Source: Rhynchopus sp. YZ270_cl-10
Taxonomy: Eukaryota; Euglenozoa; Diplonemea; Diplonemida; Diplonemidae
DNA: 64,000 nucleotides
Assembly (NCBI GenBank): GCA_964035575.1
Contig: OZ037865.1
Location: 1,486,955 to 1,550,954 of the forward strand
Direction of reading: 5' to 3'
Numbering within the stretch: position 1 is the stretch's first letter; each line of letters starts with the position of its first letter. Both the position numbers and the translations under genes were made by a program. Positions 22,544 through 31,440 of this stretch are shown here, in pieces. Under the pieces are notes generated by a model. It did not search any database and was not told the origin of the DNA. It worked only from the letters and a program-made list of their open reading frames with translations.

Positions 22544-24070
22544 ATGGTACGGACATGCCTTGCAGCATGCCTGCTGCTGCTGTTGCTGCCTGCCTCTGTG
22601 TGCACATCGGAGACATGCTTCGAACACAACATCGACTACACCGACGCCAACAACCTTGACACAGACGCGGTTGCCCCCACCCCCGACGCCTCTGCCTGCC
22701 AGCACCTCTGCGCCTCTCGCAAGGAATGCCACTTCTGGACCCACAAGCACGGCCACTGCCACCTCAAAGGCGCGCTCCTCAAGACTGCACCCAACCCTTT
22801 CTGGGCGATGGCACCGCACTTCCCCACCTACCCCACACCCAACGTAGGAAGTGTCAGCGGCCCGAAGGCTTGCAGGGTGCATGCGGTGCACACCAAATCC
22901 GCCTTTATTGAGGAGATGCTGGGTCTCGAGACGTGCACCTTTGATGGGCTGCCTGCGATACGGTCCGTGGTGCAGCGCTGTGCAAAGGGGTCAGACTTTG
23001 CGCACTGGCAGGTCGGGCACGCTCAGGCCGCTGCACCATCAACCTCCACATACCCCAAACGAACGCAGTGGGTGCACTGTGCACGCCCACCACGCCGCTG
23101 TATGTGCTACACCAGGGTGCGCTATGGGTCTGCGGACTCTTGGGTTTACCACACCGTCACACCGACTGCCACTTCATCAAAGGGTGTACCCTGTGTTGCG
23201 AAGAGCTTCGCCAGCGGCCTAGACCTGGGCAGCACACCGCACTGCGAGTGTGAGGTGCCCGAGGGTGAACGGCGCCGCTCTGCCGAGGCTACGTACCTCT
23301 CTATTACCATGGGCACGACACGTCCCAGAGGTGCGTGCGACGTGCCGCTCGCACACTTCTCGCCACAGCTCGACAGCCTCTCCCTCGGGTGGGGCGAAGC
23401 TGCCGCACATATTGCCATCGGGCTCACCTCTCACTGCTTTAAAGAGCTGCCCGAGTGGGTCAGCGTGGCGTCGTGGAAGCAGGACAAGAAGAACTACCAG
23501 CTCCCCTGCGCCAGCCTGACCAAGCATCCTCTGCAAGGCAAAGCTGCGTTGGTGTACACACAGCACATCACGCATTGGCGCAGCATGCCGATGAACATCT
23601 CTGGTGATGTGCGGGCGGTGGTGAAGGAGGTGTTCAACGTGGAGCTGCCTGAGGTATTGGTAGGTGGGAGTGGTGGTGGTGGTGGTGGTGGGAACCCCTT
23701 TGTGGAAGGGTGGGGTGAGCGTGGCTGGTCGCATCCGTGCTGTATGTACGCAGTGTTGTCGCGTGATGCGCATCGCAGCTTTGCGAAGTTGTTCCTGCTG
23801 GTGACATCGTATCTGTCACATGTGTCGTCGCCATCTGCAGACGCTGCCTACTGCATGCTCTGGAAGCAGCGTGGCTGTGTGGCACGCTGGTACGGCTACC
23901 TTGCAGAGATGCTCTTCATCACGTTCCTCTACGCAACACAGGACCTCTTCGCTACACACCCCGCAGCCACACCCACACAGTGCAGCAACACACAGCCCAC
24001 CCGACATGCGCTGCACGGCATCCTGTCCACAGAGGACATAGAGCGTGCCTACGATGAGTTGTTTCCGTAG
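22544..24070 (+). CDS. Secreted or lumenal protein with N-terminal PAN/apple domain
   Basis: 508 residues. Residues 1-~20 form a clear signal peptide (RTCLAACLLLLLLPASVC). Residues ~24-110 carry the Cys pattern of a PAN/apple module (C25, C52, C56, C62, C72, with A-C-Q-H-L-C and C-H-F-W), which usually binds protein or carbohydrate. The rest has about a dozen further cysteines, consistent with an extracellular or lumenal setting, and a poly-Gly linker near 370-380. I do not recognise the C-terminal domain. A hydrophobic stretch near 445-465 (EMLFITFLY) is short for a membrane helix. The start is the only Met that gives a signal peptide. Only 182 bp separate this gene from the next one. Confidence 0.8.
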   Translation: MVRTCLAACLLLLLLPASVCTSETCFEHNIDYTDANNLDTDAVAPTPDASACQHLCASRKECHFWTHKHGHCHLKGALLKTAPNPFWAMAPHFPTYPTPNVGSVSGPKACRVHAVHTKSAFIEEMLGLETCTFDGLPAIRSVVQRCAKGSDFAHWQVGHAQAAAPSTSTYPKRTQWVHCARPPRRCMCYTRVRYGSADSWVYHTVTPTATSSKGVPCVAKSFASGLDLGSTPHCECEVPEGERRRSAEATYLSITMGTTRPRGACDVPLAHFSPQLDSLSLGWGEAAAHIAIGLTSHCFKELPEWVSVASWKQDKKNYQLPCASLTKHPLQGKAALVYTQHITHWRSMPMNISGDVRAVVKEVFNVELPEVLVGGSGGGGGGGNPFVEGWGERGWSHPCCMYAVLSRDAHRSFAKLFLLVTSYLSHVSSPSADAAYCMLWKQRGCVARWYGYLAEMLFITFLYATQDLFATHPAATPTQCSNTQPTRHALHGILSTEDIERAYDELFP

Positions 24071-24252
24071 GTGCATGGGAGAATGGGGAGTTTGGTGAGG
24101 ATATCTGTACAAAAATCTCTTGGTTTTATGAGATGTGTAATGTGTGAGGTCCATTCATTGTCTTTTCAAGTTTTCCTCCCCAAACACTCAACAAATCACT
24201 CCAAGACAGGGGTTTTAGTATCTTTTACGTCTTTCGAACACAAACCAAATAT

Positions 24253-25629
24253 ATGGCGGTAGTTCTTTTGCCCTGCAAGAGTGGCTGTGGGCGGGCGGTG
24301 ACGGGGGTGACACGGGAGCACTGCTGCAGGGCATGCGCGTTTGGGAAGGGTAGACATGGACCGGCGTGTGCGAATATCGTGATCGGTGTGCCGGCAGCTG
24401 CGGCTAGGGGGCACCCCGCACCACACAGTGTGCAGCCTGCACACCAGCCTGCACAGGCCGCACATCCTGCACAGGCCGCACAGGCCGCGCCTCATTACAT
24501 TGTGCTGAAGAACGCAGCAACAGGGCACCAGTTTGGTCCCTTCGTGGTGCACCGCAGGCGTGACGAGGTTGTGTGCCTGGCGACAGCAGAGAAGGACAGC
24601 ACAGCCTACCTCCGCATCGACAGCGCAAAGGGAGGCGTCGACACCTTCGGCAAGGGCGGCCCGTTTGCGCAGTTCCGCAGGGTCGAGTGTGCCCCAAGTG
24701 TCTTCACCTTGCAGTGCGTTGGGAACAGCAGGTTTCTCTCCTGCATGGACGGGGAGATGTGCAGCGATGTGACGGAAGGCAACAACACGCTCTGGGGGTA
24801 CACCACCATTACAGAGCGTGACGTTGCGGCAGCAGACAACATGCAGCTCAGCCCCGTCAAAGGGCTCTCCACGGACGACCCGAATGTGCGGCTGTCTGCT
24901 GAGCAGAAGCAGTTCTTTGCGATCAACGGCTTCCTCCACGTCAAGAACGCAGTGCCTCTACCCATGGTGCACAAGGCACTCGCCTTCATCAACCAGGCCA
25001 TGTGCACGCCAGGTGCAGTCACGCAGAGTGCGACCGGGATGACGTTCTGCGAGGAGCTGAAGAAGCACCCCAGCATCACCGCGCTGCTGTACTCATCACC
25101 CGCATGGAGCTACTGCCAGCGCTTCCTGGGGAAGGGGCGGGTGGCGCCGTGTCGTGCAGGGCAGATCGCTTTGCGTGGCCCGCATACGCAGCACTACGGG
25201 ACAGACCGTGAGGACAAGGAGGCGAACCGGTGGCATGTGGACGGGTTGGAGAAGGGCATACACAGCAGCTTCTCGATGCTGGTGGGCGTCACGCTGTCGA
25301 GTGCGATGCAGCGCAACCAGGGCAACTTCACGGTGTGGCCGGGATCACATAAGACACTACTACCTCTGTTGAAGGACGCACACACACAGAGCAAGCCTTT
25401 GGTCCTGGCACGGCCGGACCTGGGGCACGGCACACAGATATTAGCAGATGCAGGCGACCTTGTCTTTGCGCACCATAAGCTTGCCCACAAAGGAGGCATG
25501 AACACAGGGCACGACATCCGCTACCAAGTGTACTTCAGGGTCGCGCACATAGCACACCTCGAGCAGGCCACCAGCGGACGCACCTTGGACGATCTCTGGG
25601 TTCAGTTTGAGGGCCTCAGTCAGGTCTGA
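24253..25629 (+). CDS. Phytanoyl-CoA dioxygenase (PhyH)-family oxygenase with Cys-rich N-terminus
   Basis: 458 residues. Residues ~215-440 match the PhyH family of Fe(II)/2-oxoglutarate-dependent oxygenases: the opening helix EQKQFFAINGFLHVKNAV, the iron site H328-x-D330 in RWHVDGL, a second His (probably H412 in LAHKGGMN) and a basic residue in the following strand (DIRYQVYF) likely to hold 2-oxoglutarate. Residues 1-~40 contain a compact Cys/His cluster (CKSGCG, HCCRAC, HGPAC) that could bind zinc. Residues ~80-195 form a beta-rich module of fascin/actin-cross-linking appearance. The substrate is unknown; PhyH proteins hydroxylate lipids, small molecules or proteins. No targeting signal seen. 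Close spacing to the upstream gene fits co-transcription. Confidence 0.85.
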   Translation: MAVVLLPCKSGCGRAVTGVTREHCCRACAFGKGRHGPACANIVIGVPAAAARGHPAPHSVQPAHQPAQAAHPAQAAQAAPHYIVLKNAATGHQFGPFVVHRRRDEVVCLATAEKDSTAYLRIDSAKGGVDTFGKGGPFAQFRRVECAPSVFTLQCVGNSRFLSCMDGEMCSDVTEGNNTLWGYTTITERDVAAADNMQLSPVKGLSTDDPNVRLSAEQKQFFAINGFLHVKNAVPLPMVHKALAFINQAMCTPGAVTQSATGMTFCEELKKHPSITALLYSSPAWSYCQRFLGKGRVAPCRAGQIALRGPHTQHYGTDREDKEANRWHVDGLEKGIHSSFSMLVGVTLSSAMQRNQGNFTVWPGSHKTLLPLLKDAHTQSKPLVLARPDLGHGTQILADAGDLVFAHHKLAHKGGMNTGHDIRYQVYFRVAHIAHLEQATSGRTLDDLWVQFEGLSQV

Positions 25630-26389
25630 AGGTAGCGTCACATCATTGCAGTCGCGAGAGGTGCTCACGTTTGTTTCCATATCTAGCCTACGAAGGCGGC
25701 ACTGTGTTGTTTATTCGAGTCAAATCTGTTTCGCTCAAACACTCTTTTATGCACGTCATGTAACAAGGCTGAGGTCATCTTACTACCCTTCTCTTTGTTG
25801 ACAAAAAGAAATCAAATGATGTGTTTTCAACTCTGTTGTGATTTATTTCAATGTTTCGTACAACTGTGGGTAGGACTGAGTGCGTTTGGCTGAAGGGACC
25901 AGTTCTTGCTTGCCCCACTTGCTCCGTTCCCTGAACACAAAAATGTGTACTTTTTGTTTTGTTTTGTTTTGCGAAATTATTTTTCTCACTCTTTTTTTAT
26001 CTTCAGTGCACCGGCAGTGTTGGCGAACATCGCCATGGGTCTCACCTTTTATCATGATGGATGCGTCACACAACGAGGCACATCAAAGCTTTATACCCTT
26101 TTTGTGTGTACTTTCTCTTCTCTGTTTTGAAAGTATATGAAACTAAACCTTTTTCCTTCCTCCTAAGAACCAAATAACCGTACCAATAACCCCACGTCGG
26201 ATTTGATGAAAAAAAAAATTTATACAATTCGTGTGCGTTGCTCTCGTTGCCTTCAACAACTCTTTCCACCCCCGCCCCCCTCCCGTGTGTGAAAGATCCT
26301 TCCTAACGTCCAAAAACCATTTTTATCTTTCCTTTTCGTCACTCCCCCCTTCTTCTCTTAACGCACCACACAGAACTGCAAGCTTTTAA
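25630..26389. other. Spacer without a gene
   Basis: No supported frame. A copy of the recurrent hairpin/CATCTTACTAC motif lies at 25760-25795. A pyrimidine-rich leader with CACAG at 26369-26373 comes 17 nt before the next start codon and looks like a splice acceptor. Confidence 0.5.
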
Positions 26390-27436
26390 ATGGTGAGTGC
26401 TGAAACCCGCCCGAAGTCTGCGAACCTTTCGTACGACAAGATGGTGCGTGGGGCATCCGAGGAGCTTCCCGACGAGGACACGCCTGGGTTGGGGCCACGC
26501 CGCTCTAGCTCTGTGCTCTGGGCGTGCAGCAGCACGGGGCTGACACATGACCAGATCAGCCGCCCAAGCACATCCAACCCTGCCCTGGCAACACACCAAC
26601 ACGTTAAGGCAGAGCCGTGCAGCAGTGCGTACCTGCCAGAGGACTTTGGGTACACAGGCGAGAGTGAGGTGCTGTGGGCGGACATCGGGCCGACAGACGT
26701 CAAGGTCGCACGCCCCATGACGTCGAACCCCCGCATGGACGCCTGCAAGGCTGACAGCTGCGACTCAGGCATCACACCCGAGCATGCGCCCTCCGGCGTG
26801 CTATGGTCCTCCGAAGGCAGCGTGCTCCCCTCCCTCGTGGAGCGCCCGCACACAACCAACACACAGCTTGAACCCAACTACTACGGCTCGCCTGCAAACG
26901 CGCCGCAGACGTCTGCTGTGCTGTGGGCGTCGGAGGGGTCTGTAGGGTCTGCTTTGGTCGAACGGCCAAAGGCGTGGAACAGACAGATGGACGAGCTGGG
27001 TGGTGGTGAGACGGTGCAGGAGGAGCGTGGCGACAATGTGTCGGCGGTGCTGTGGTCGGCGGGGGAGGCGGAGAGCCAGGAGCAGGATATGTTTGTGGAG
27101 AGCTGCACGAACAGCATCCGCAGCGATGTGCGCCCCTCGTCCGCACCGCTTCTGCACAAAGAGAACCGTGCGCAGGTGCAGCGTCCTGCCACAGCTGCCG
27201 CCAGGGTAGGTGCCGGTGTCACGCTCGACGCACACTACTGGGGTATGTTCAAGGAGCTCTCGCCCACAGACAACACCATCGCGAAGTCGACCTTCCTCGA
27301 GTTCTACTCCAGCCTCGAGCACTTTGGGGCACCACACAACGCAGCAAAGATGTGCGCGAAGTACACCTCACATGGCATGGACCGTCTCTCCTTCGAGGAG
27401 TTCTGCATCATCATGCTGAAGTGGAGCAGTCGTTAA
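26390..27436 (+). CDS. VLW/RP-repeat protein with EF-hand-like C-terminus
   Basis: 348 residues. Five repeats of 40-52 residues begin with VLW (residues 42, 94, 137, 177, 220), and the first four carry an RP.T.N-type motif 13-16 residues later (RPSTSN, RPMTSN, RPHTTN, RPKAWN). A related RPKSAN lies at the N-terminus. Residues ~275-345 resemble a paired EF-hand unit with poor calcium ligands (FKELSPTDNTIAKSTFLEF and YTSHGMDRLSFEEF). No signal peptide or membrane helix. Short periodic W/RP motifs plus an EF-hand-like end are common in axonemal and microtubule-associated proteins of protists, so a cytoskeletal role is a reasonable guess. I cannot name a family. Confidence 0.8.
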   Translation: MVSAETRPKSANLSYDKMVRGASEELPDEDTPGLGPRRSSSVLWACSSTGLTHDQISRPSTSNPALATHQHVKAEPCSSAYLPEDFGYTGESEVLWADIGPTDVKVARPMTSNPRMDACKADSCDSGITPEHAPSGVLWSSEGSVLPSLVERPHTTNTQLEPNYYGSPANAPQTSAVLWASEGSVGSALVERPKAWNRQMDELGGGETVQEERGDNVSAVLWSAGEAESQEQDMFVESCTNSIRSDVRPSSAPLLHKENRAQVQRPATAAARVGAGVTLDAHYWGMFKELSPTDNTIAKSTFLEFYSSLEHFGAPHNAAKMCAKYTSHGMDRLSFEEFCIIMLKWSSR

Positions 27437-28961
27437 GGGAGAGGTGAGGCAGAGAAGGAGGCAGGTGGCCCAAGGCTCATGACCAGTGTTAGAGGTGTGT
27501 ATGAGGTGATCTTCTTCTTTCGATGCCGCAAAAAAAGCAAAAAAAAAAAAAAAAAAAACAAAGAAACAAACAAAACAAAGGGGGTATGGCGGGGCGGGGA
27601 GAGAAGCGACTGTCGATACAATAATGCTAAAAAAAAAATACTGCGGAGCAACAACAAAAAAAAACAAAAAAACAAAAAAGAATCTGCGTGTTTTCCCAAA
27701 CAAAAGAGTCTGTGCCGCAATTTTTTGCCGTGCACTTTACTCACGATTTCGTCAACGCATCTGCACTGTTTTCTTGTTGCAATGTGTTCCCCACCCTTCC
27801 CTCCCACCCTTCTTCCGGGCTGTCAATTACCACACAAAAAAACAAAAACTATAGTGGATAGTGGAGTTCATCCTCGGGTGTCTACACTAATACAACCAAG
27901 TTTTCAAAAAAACGGATTTTGAGTGATATTTTCATTTTTTTGAGGTAGTCAGGCGGGTCTAACGCACACGAGGGTTATTCCATCTTGCCGTCAATCTCCT
28001 GGAGGCTGGTGTTCGCCTTTTTTGGCCATATCCCTGCACCACTTGCATTTGTCTGTTCTGCATCACATTGTTCACATGCATGGTTTTGAAGCTATTTTGA
28101 AGGCAGTAAAAAAGGTTGATGACGATAAAAAGGAGTGCAGCAGATGAGCGATGTCCTTACGGATTGTAAAGGTATTTGTGGTACACTGTCGCGAGAGGGC
28201 TTTGTATTTCAATATTATTTTGAGTTTCCTCAAGGGTCTCCCAAATGAAGAATCGCAACGCATCAGGCGACGATTGTACACCAGAGAGCCTTTGTTGGCT
28301 AGCAGGGGGGCTTAGTTCATCTAAAAAAAAAACTTCTGATTTTTTTTTGAAAATCCTGAGCATTCGTCACCTATTCATTCGATAGAGCAGAGTGCGGGCT
28401 GGTCATCTTCTTCACCCTTTTCTTTGTATTTATTTCTTTTTTGCAGCTGTTCACACCCACAGCCAAGAAACCCAATGTGACAAAACAAGAGAAAATTGCT
28501 CTTTTAAAAAACGACAAATCAGTAGTGGTGCACGGGTTGCAATGGAGGTGAGGGCCGTAAGGGGTGATGTGTGGGGTTGTTCTGGGCATAAAAACCCCGA
28601 AAAATATTTTGCCAAATTTGTTGTTTTTTTCCCCCTTTCCTATGCTTTCCCCCCCCCTCGGATCCTTCCGGAGACGGGGCGGGTGGGGGGGCAACATGCA
28701 ACCAATGATTTCCTGTTCCCACATCCATTCCCCACCCCTTTCCTCCTTCTCCACTTCTCCAGGGGTACCCATATCCCATGCATATGTCTTGCAGTGCGAC
28801 TGCCTCCGCCGATGAACGGTGAGGTGCTTGCGCTACTACTGCTGCTTCTCTATATTTTCAAGGTACACTGTCACAGGGCTGGCAGGGCTTTGTATTGCAA
28901 GAAAGAGAGAGAGAAGGGTACTAAGCTTACAAAACTTTTTCTTTTCGTTTTTTTTTATTTA
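27437..28961. other. Spacer without a gene
   Basis: AT-rich with A runs at 27540-27560 and 27620-27690. At 28803-28845 lies the third copy of the CCGCCGATGAACGGTGAGG motif. No coding frame is supported. A weakly related pair, GTACACTGTC...GGCTTTGTATT, appears at 28184 and 28862. Confidence 0.5.
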
Positions 28962-29057
28962 GGGTACCGAAACTTTTTTTTTTTGTAAGCGTCACCGCCC
29001 GCACTTTTTTTTGGATTTTGCGAAAAAAAAATTATGAAGAAAAAAAAATTATGCTAC

Positions 29058-29292
29058 TACTGTACTGTACTGTACTGTACTGTACTGTACTGTACTGTAC
29101 TGTACTGTACTGTACTGTACTGTACTGTACTGTACTGTACTGTACTGTACTGTACTGTACTGTACTGTACTGTACTGTACTGTACTGTACTGTACTGTAC
29201 TGTACTGTACTGTACTGTACTGTACTGTACTGTACTGTACTGTACTGTACTGTACTGTACTGTACTGTACTGTACTGTACTGTACTGTACTG
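29058..29292. repeat. (TACTG)n microsatellite, about 47 copies
   Basis: A perfect 5-bp tandem array of 235 bp inside MITE-like element 2. Because 5 is not a multiple of 3, all frames stay open and give spurious Tyr/Cys/Leu-rich ORFs. Confidence 0.97.
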
Positions 29293-29352
29293 TTACTGTG
29301 TTTTGACCATCTGGGGGTACCAAATACACGTTTTTGTATAACCCCTCCCCAA

Positions 29353-29452
29353 GTGTACAGTGTGTACAGTGTGTACAGTGTGTACAGTGTGTACAGTGTG
29401 TACAGTGTGTACAGTGTGTACAGTGTGTACAGTGTGTACAGTGTACAGTGTA
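29353..29452. repeat. (GTGTACAGT)n microsatellite, about 11 copies
   Basis: A 9-bp tandem array inside MITE-like element 2, 60 bp after the TACTG array. The unit contains TGTAC, as the neighbouring array does, so the two may share an origin. Confidence 0.95.
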
Positions 29453-29724
29453 TTGTACAGTGAATTTTTTCTATAGGTCAACAACTTGGCCATTTCTGCA
29501 AAATGACCCCACCACTTCCTGGGATTGGCTCAAAAATGCAAATGCCAGCGTTTTCCTTCACATTCCCGCAAACCTTGAAAAATCTTGACACACCAAAAAC
29601 ACCTGCATATTTTTTTTTCCCTACCATAATTTTTTTTTCTTCATAATTTTTTTTCCCGCACGCCCGCACTTTTTTTGGAGATGTGCCGGGACGCTTACAA
29701 AAAAAAAAAGTTTCGGTACCCTTA

Positions 29725-31440
29725 CCCGAAAACAGCTTTGGCTCACGAATGTCAATTCCTTTTTTTTCCCCTTTCTTTTCATGATTGTTGAGTGGAACTG
29801 CCTTGAACGGTAGCACATTTACTTAAACTAAGTACCCCTTACTTAGACCCATCTTTACCAACCTTTCTTTTCCCTTTGGGGTGGTGTTTTCTTTGGGTGA
29901 CTAAGCACGAGAGGCTTAGGATCATCTTATAAACTTTTCTTTCTTTTTGTTCTATTTGAACCTTTTGTCTAACCCACCCCACTCCCCTCATTGCAAGCGG
30001 CTTCTCTTCTCTCTACCCAACGGCAGACCCATTGAAAACAGTGTGCATTTTTTTTGTGTGGAAGTGTGCAACACAAACAACTGTCGACGCCTGATCAAGC
30101 GGAATGGATAAGGTTTTTGTCACGTATTTTCATTCTTTGAAAGTAACTAAGCACTGTGAGGCTGAGGCACACTGAGGCACATCTTACCAGATTCTGAACG
30201 TGTCGGTGAAGGCGGCGAAAGAGAAAATGGTGAACAACAAAAGGAAAAAAAGAAAAACAGCCGCCGTGCGTGAAGACCCGATCTTATTTCTTAAACTAGA
30301 GAACACACAGAGGCGGCTGTAAGTTTGCTTGCACCCCAATGTTTCACATTTATCTATTTCCATTTTCTCCCCCCGCCTCGTTTCATTTGCCCACAAATCA
30401 CCCCTCATTAGACACCCTCGTGTTGACCTGCGATATCGTTGCTTCCTTTACAGGGAGACTCTCCTGACCCCCTCCACCCCTCCACCCTCCCCTCACTCAT
30501 CGATGCAAAACCTAAAAGAAAACAAAAGTGTAGTTGCGGAGGGGAAAATTTTATGAAATTGTTGATTAATTATCACCCCTGCGTTTGGATAAAGAAAACC
30601 AGAGACGAAAAAGGGTGTTTGGGGGTGAAGAGTTCAGTTCTTGGACGCATTCCCACTCTCAGTCACACGGCGTTCATCTTTCACCCTCAGGCCTTAGATT
30701 GTTGACTCGACGTCGTTTGCAAAACGATCGCCGCTCCGGTTTGTGAGGTGAGGTGCTACACTACATCCCGCTCCGCATGGGATTGGTGATGTCCAAGAAG
30801 GGTATCGGGTGAGAGAAAAAAAGATGGTTTTTAGCCCCTTTTTTGGGGTGCGATTTTGACTACAGAAGGCGCCTATTTTGATGATACGATTGTTTACCGC
30901 AGAAACGAAAACAAAAAGTTGATGTGGATGCACGCTCAATGATCCAACCTTGAATGGATTTTATGTTTTAGATGTGTATGAGAGTGGGTGGCGTGCCAAC
31001 TAAACAAAAGATGACCGGGGGGGTTTTACTTTTGTCAGAAGCCTCGTATCATCTTGGACAACCGTTCTCTTTGCTTATTCATAAGCGAAGAAGGAACCCA
31101 CAAGGACCACAAAGCAAAACAAATTGCCCAACCTATTCCATCCCCCCCCTACCCCTCTCCTTGTTGTTGTTGATTTTGTGTGTTCTTTTTTGTTTTGCCT
31201 TTTCTCCCACCCTTTTTGGTTGCGTCGGTTTCCACCGTTTCGCCCACTTTTTTTTTATCTTTTTGTTTTACGAAAGACCGTGTCACCCGTCAAAAAAAAA
31301 TTCCGGAAAAAAAAAATTCTCCCCCAAACTTGTTTTCTCGTCACCACACCATACCTCATTTCGCTACCATTTCTTCACCAACAGACCTAGACAAACAACC
31401 CTTCTCCCCACCCCTCTAATGCACCCACCACGTATCTAAG
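29725..31440. other. Spacer with three copies of the hairpin/branch-site-like motif
   Basis: No supported gene. Motif copies lie at 29825-29870 (CTTTACCAACC), 29896-29940 (CTAAGCACGAGAGGCTTAGG then CATCTTATAAAC) and 30141-30190. 31130-31440 is strongly pyrimidine-rich and ends in CTAAG directly before the next start codon, like a trans-splice leader. Confidence 0.5.

Larger units (their letters stand above)
28962..29721. mobile_element. MITE-like element 2 with 32-bp perfect TIRs and TTA target duplication
   Basis: The ends are perfect inverted repeats of 32 bp: GGGTACCGAAAC, eleven T, GTAAGCGTC at 28962-28993, and its complement at 29690-29721. Similarity continues inward, imperfectly, as CCCGCACTTTTTTT and AATTATGAAGAAAAAAAAATTATG to about 29050 and from about 29625. 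TTA flanks both sides (28959-28961 and 29722-29724). The interior is non-coding and contains two microsatellites. A 3-bp TTA duplication would suit a PIF/Harbinger-type non-autonomous element, but this rests only on the duplication length and sequence. Confidence 0.8.
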
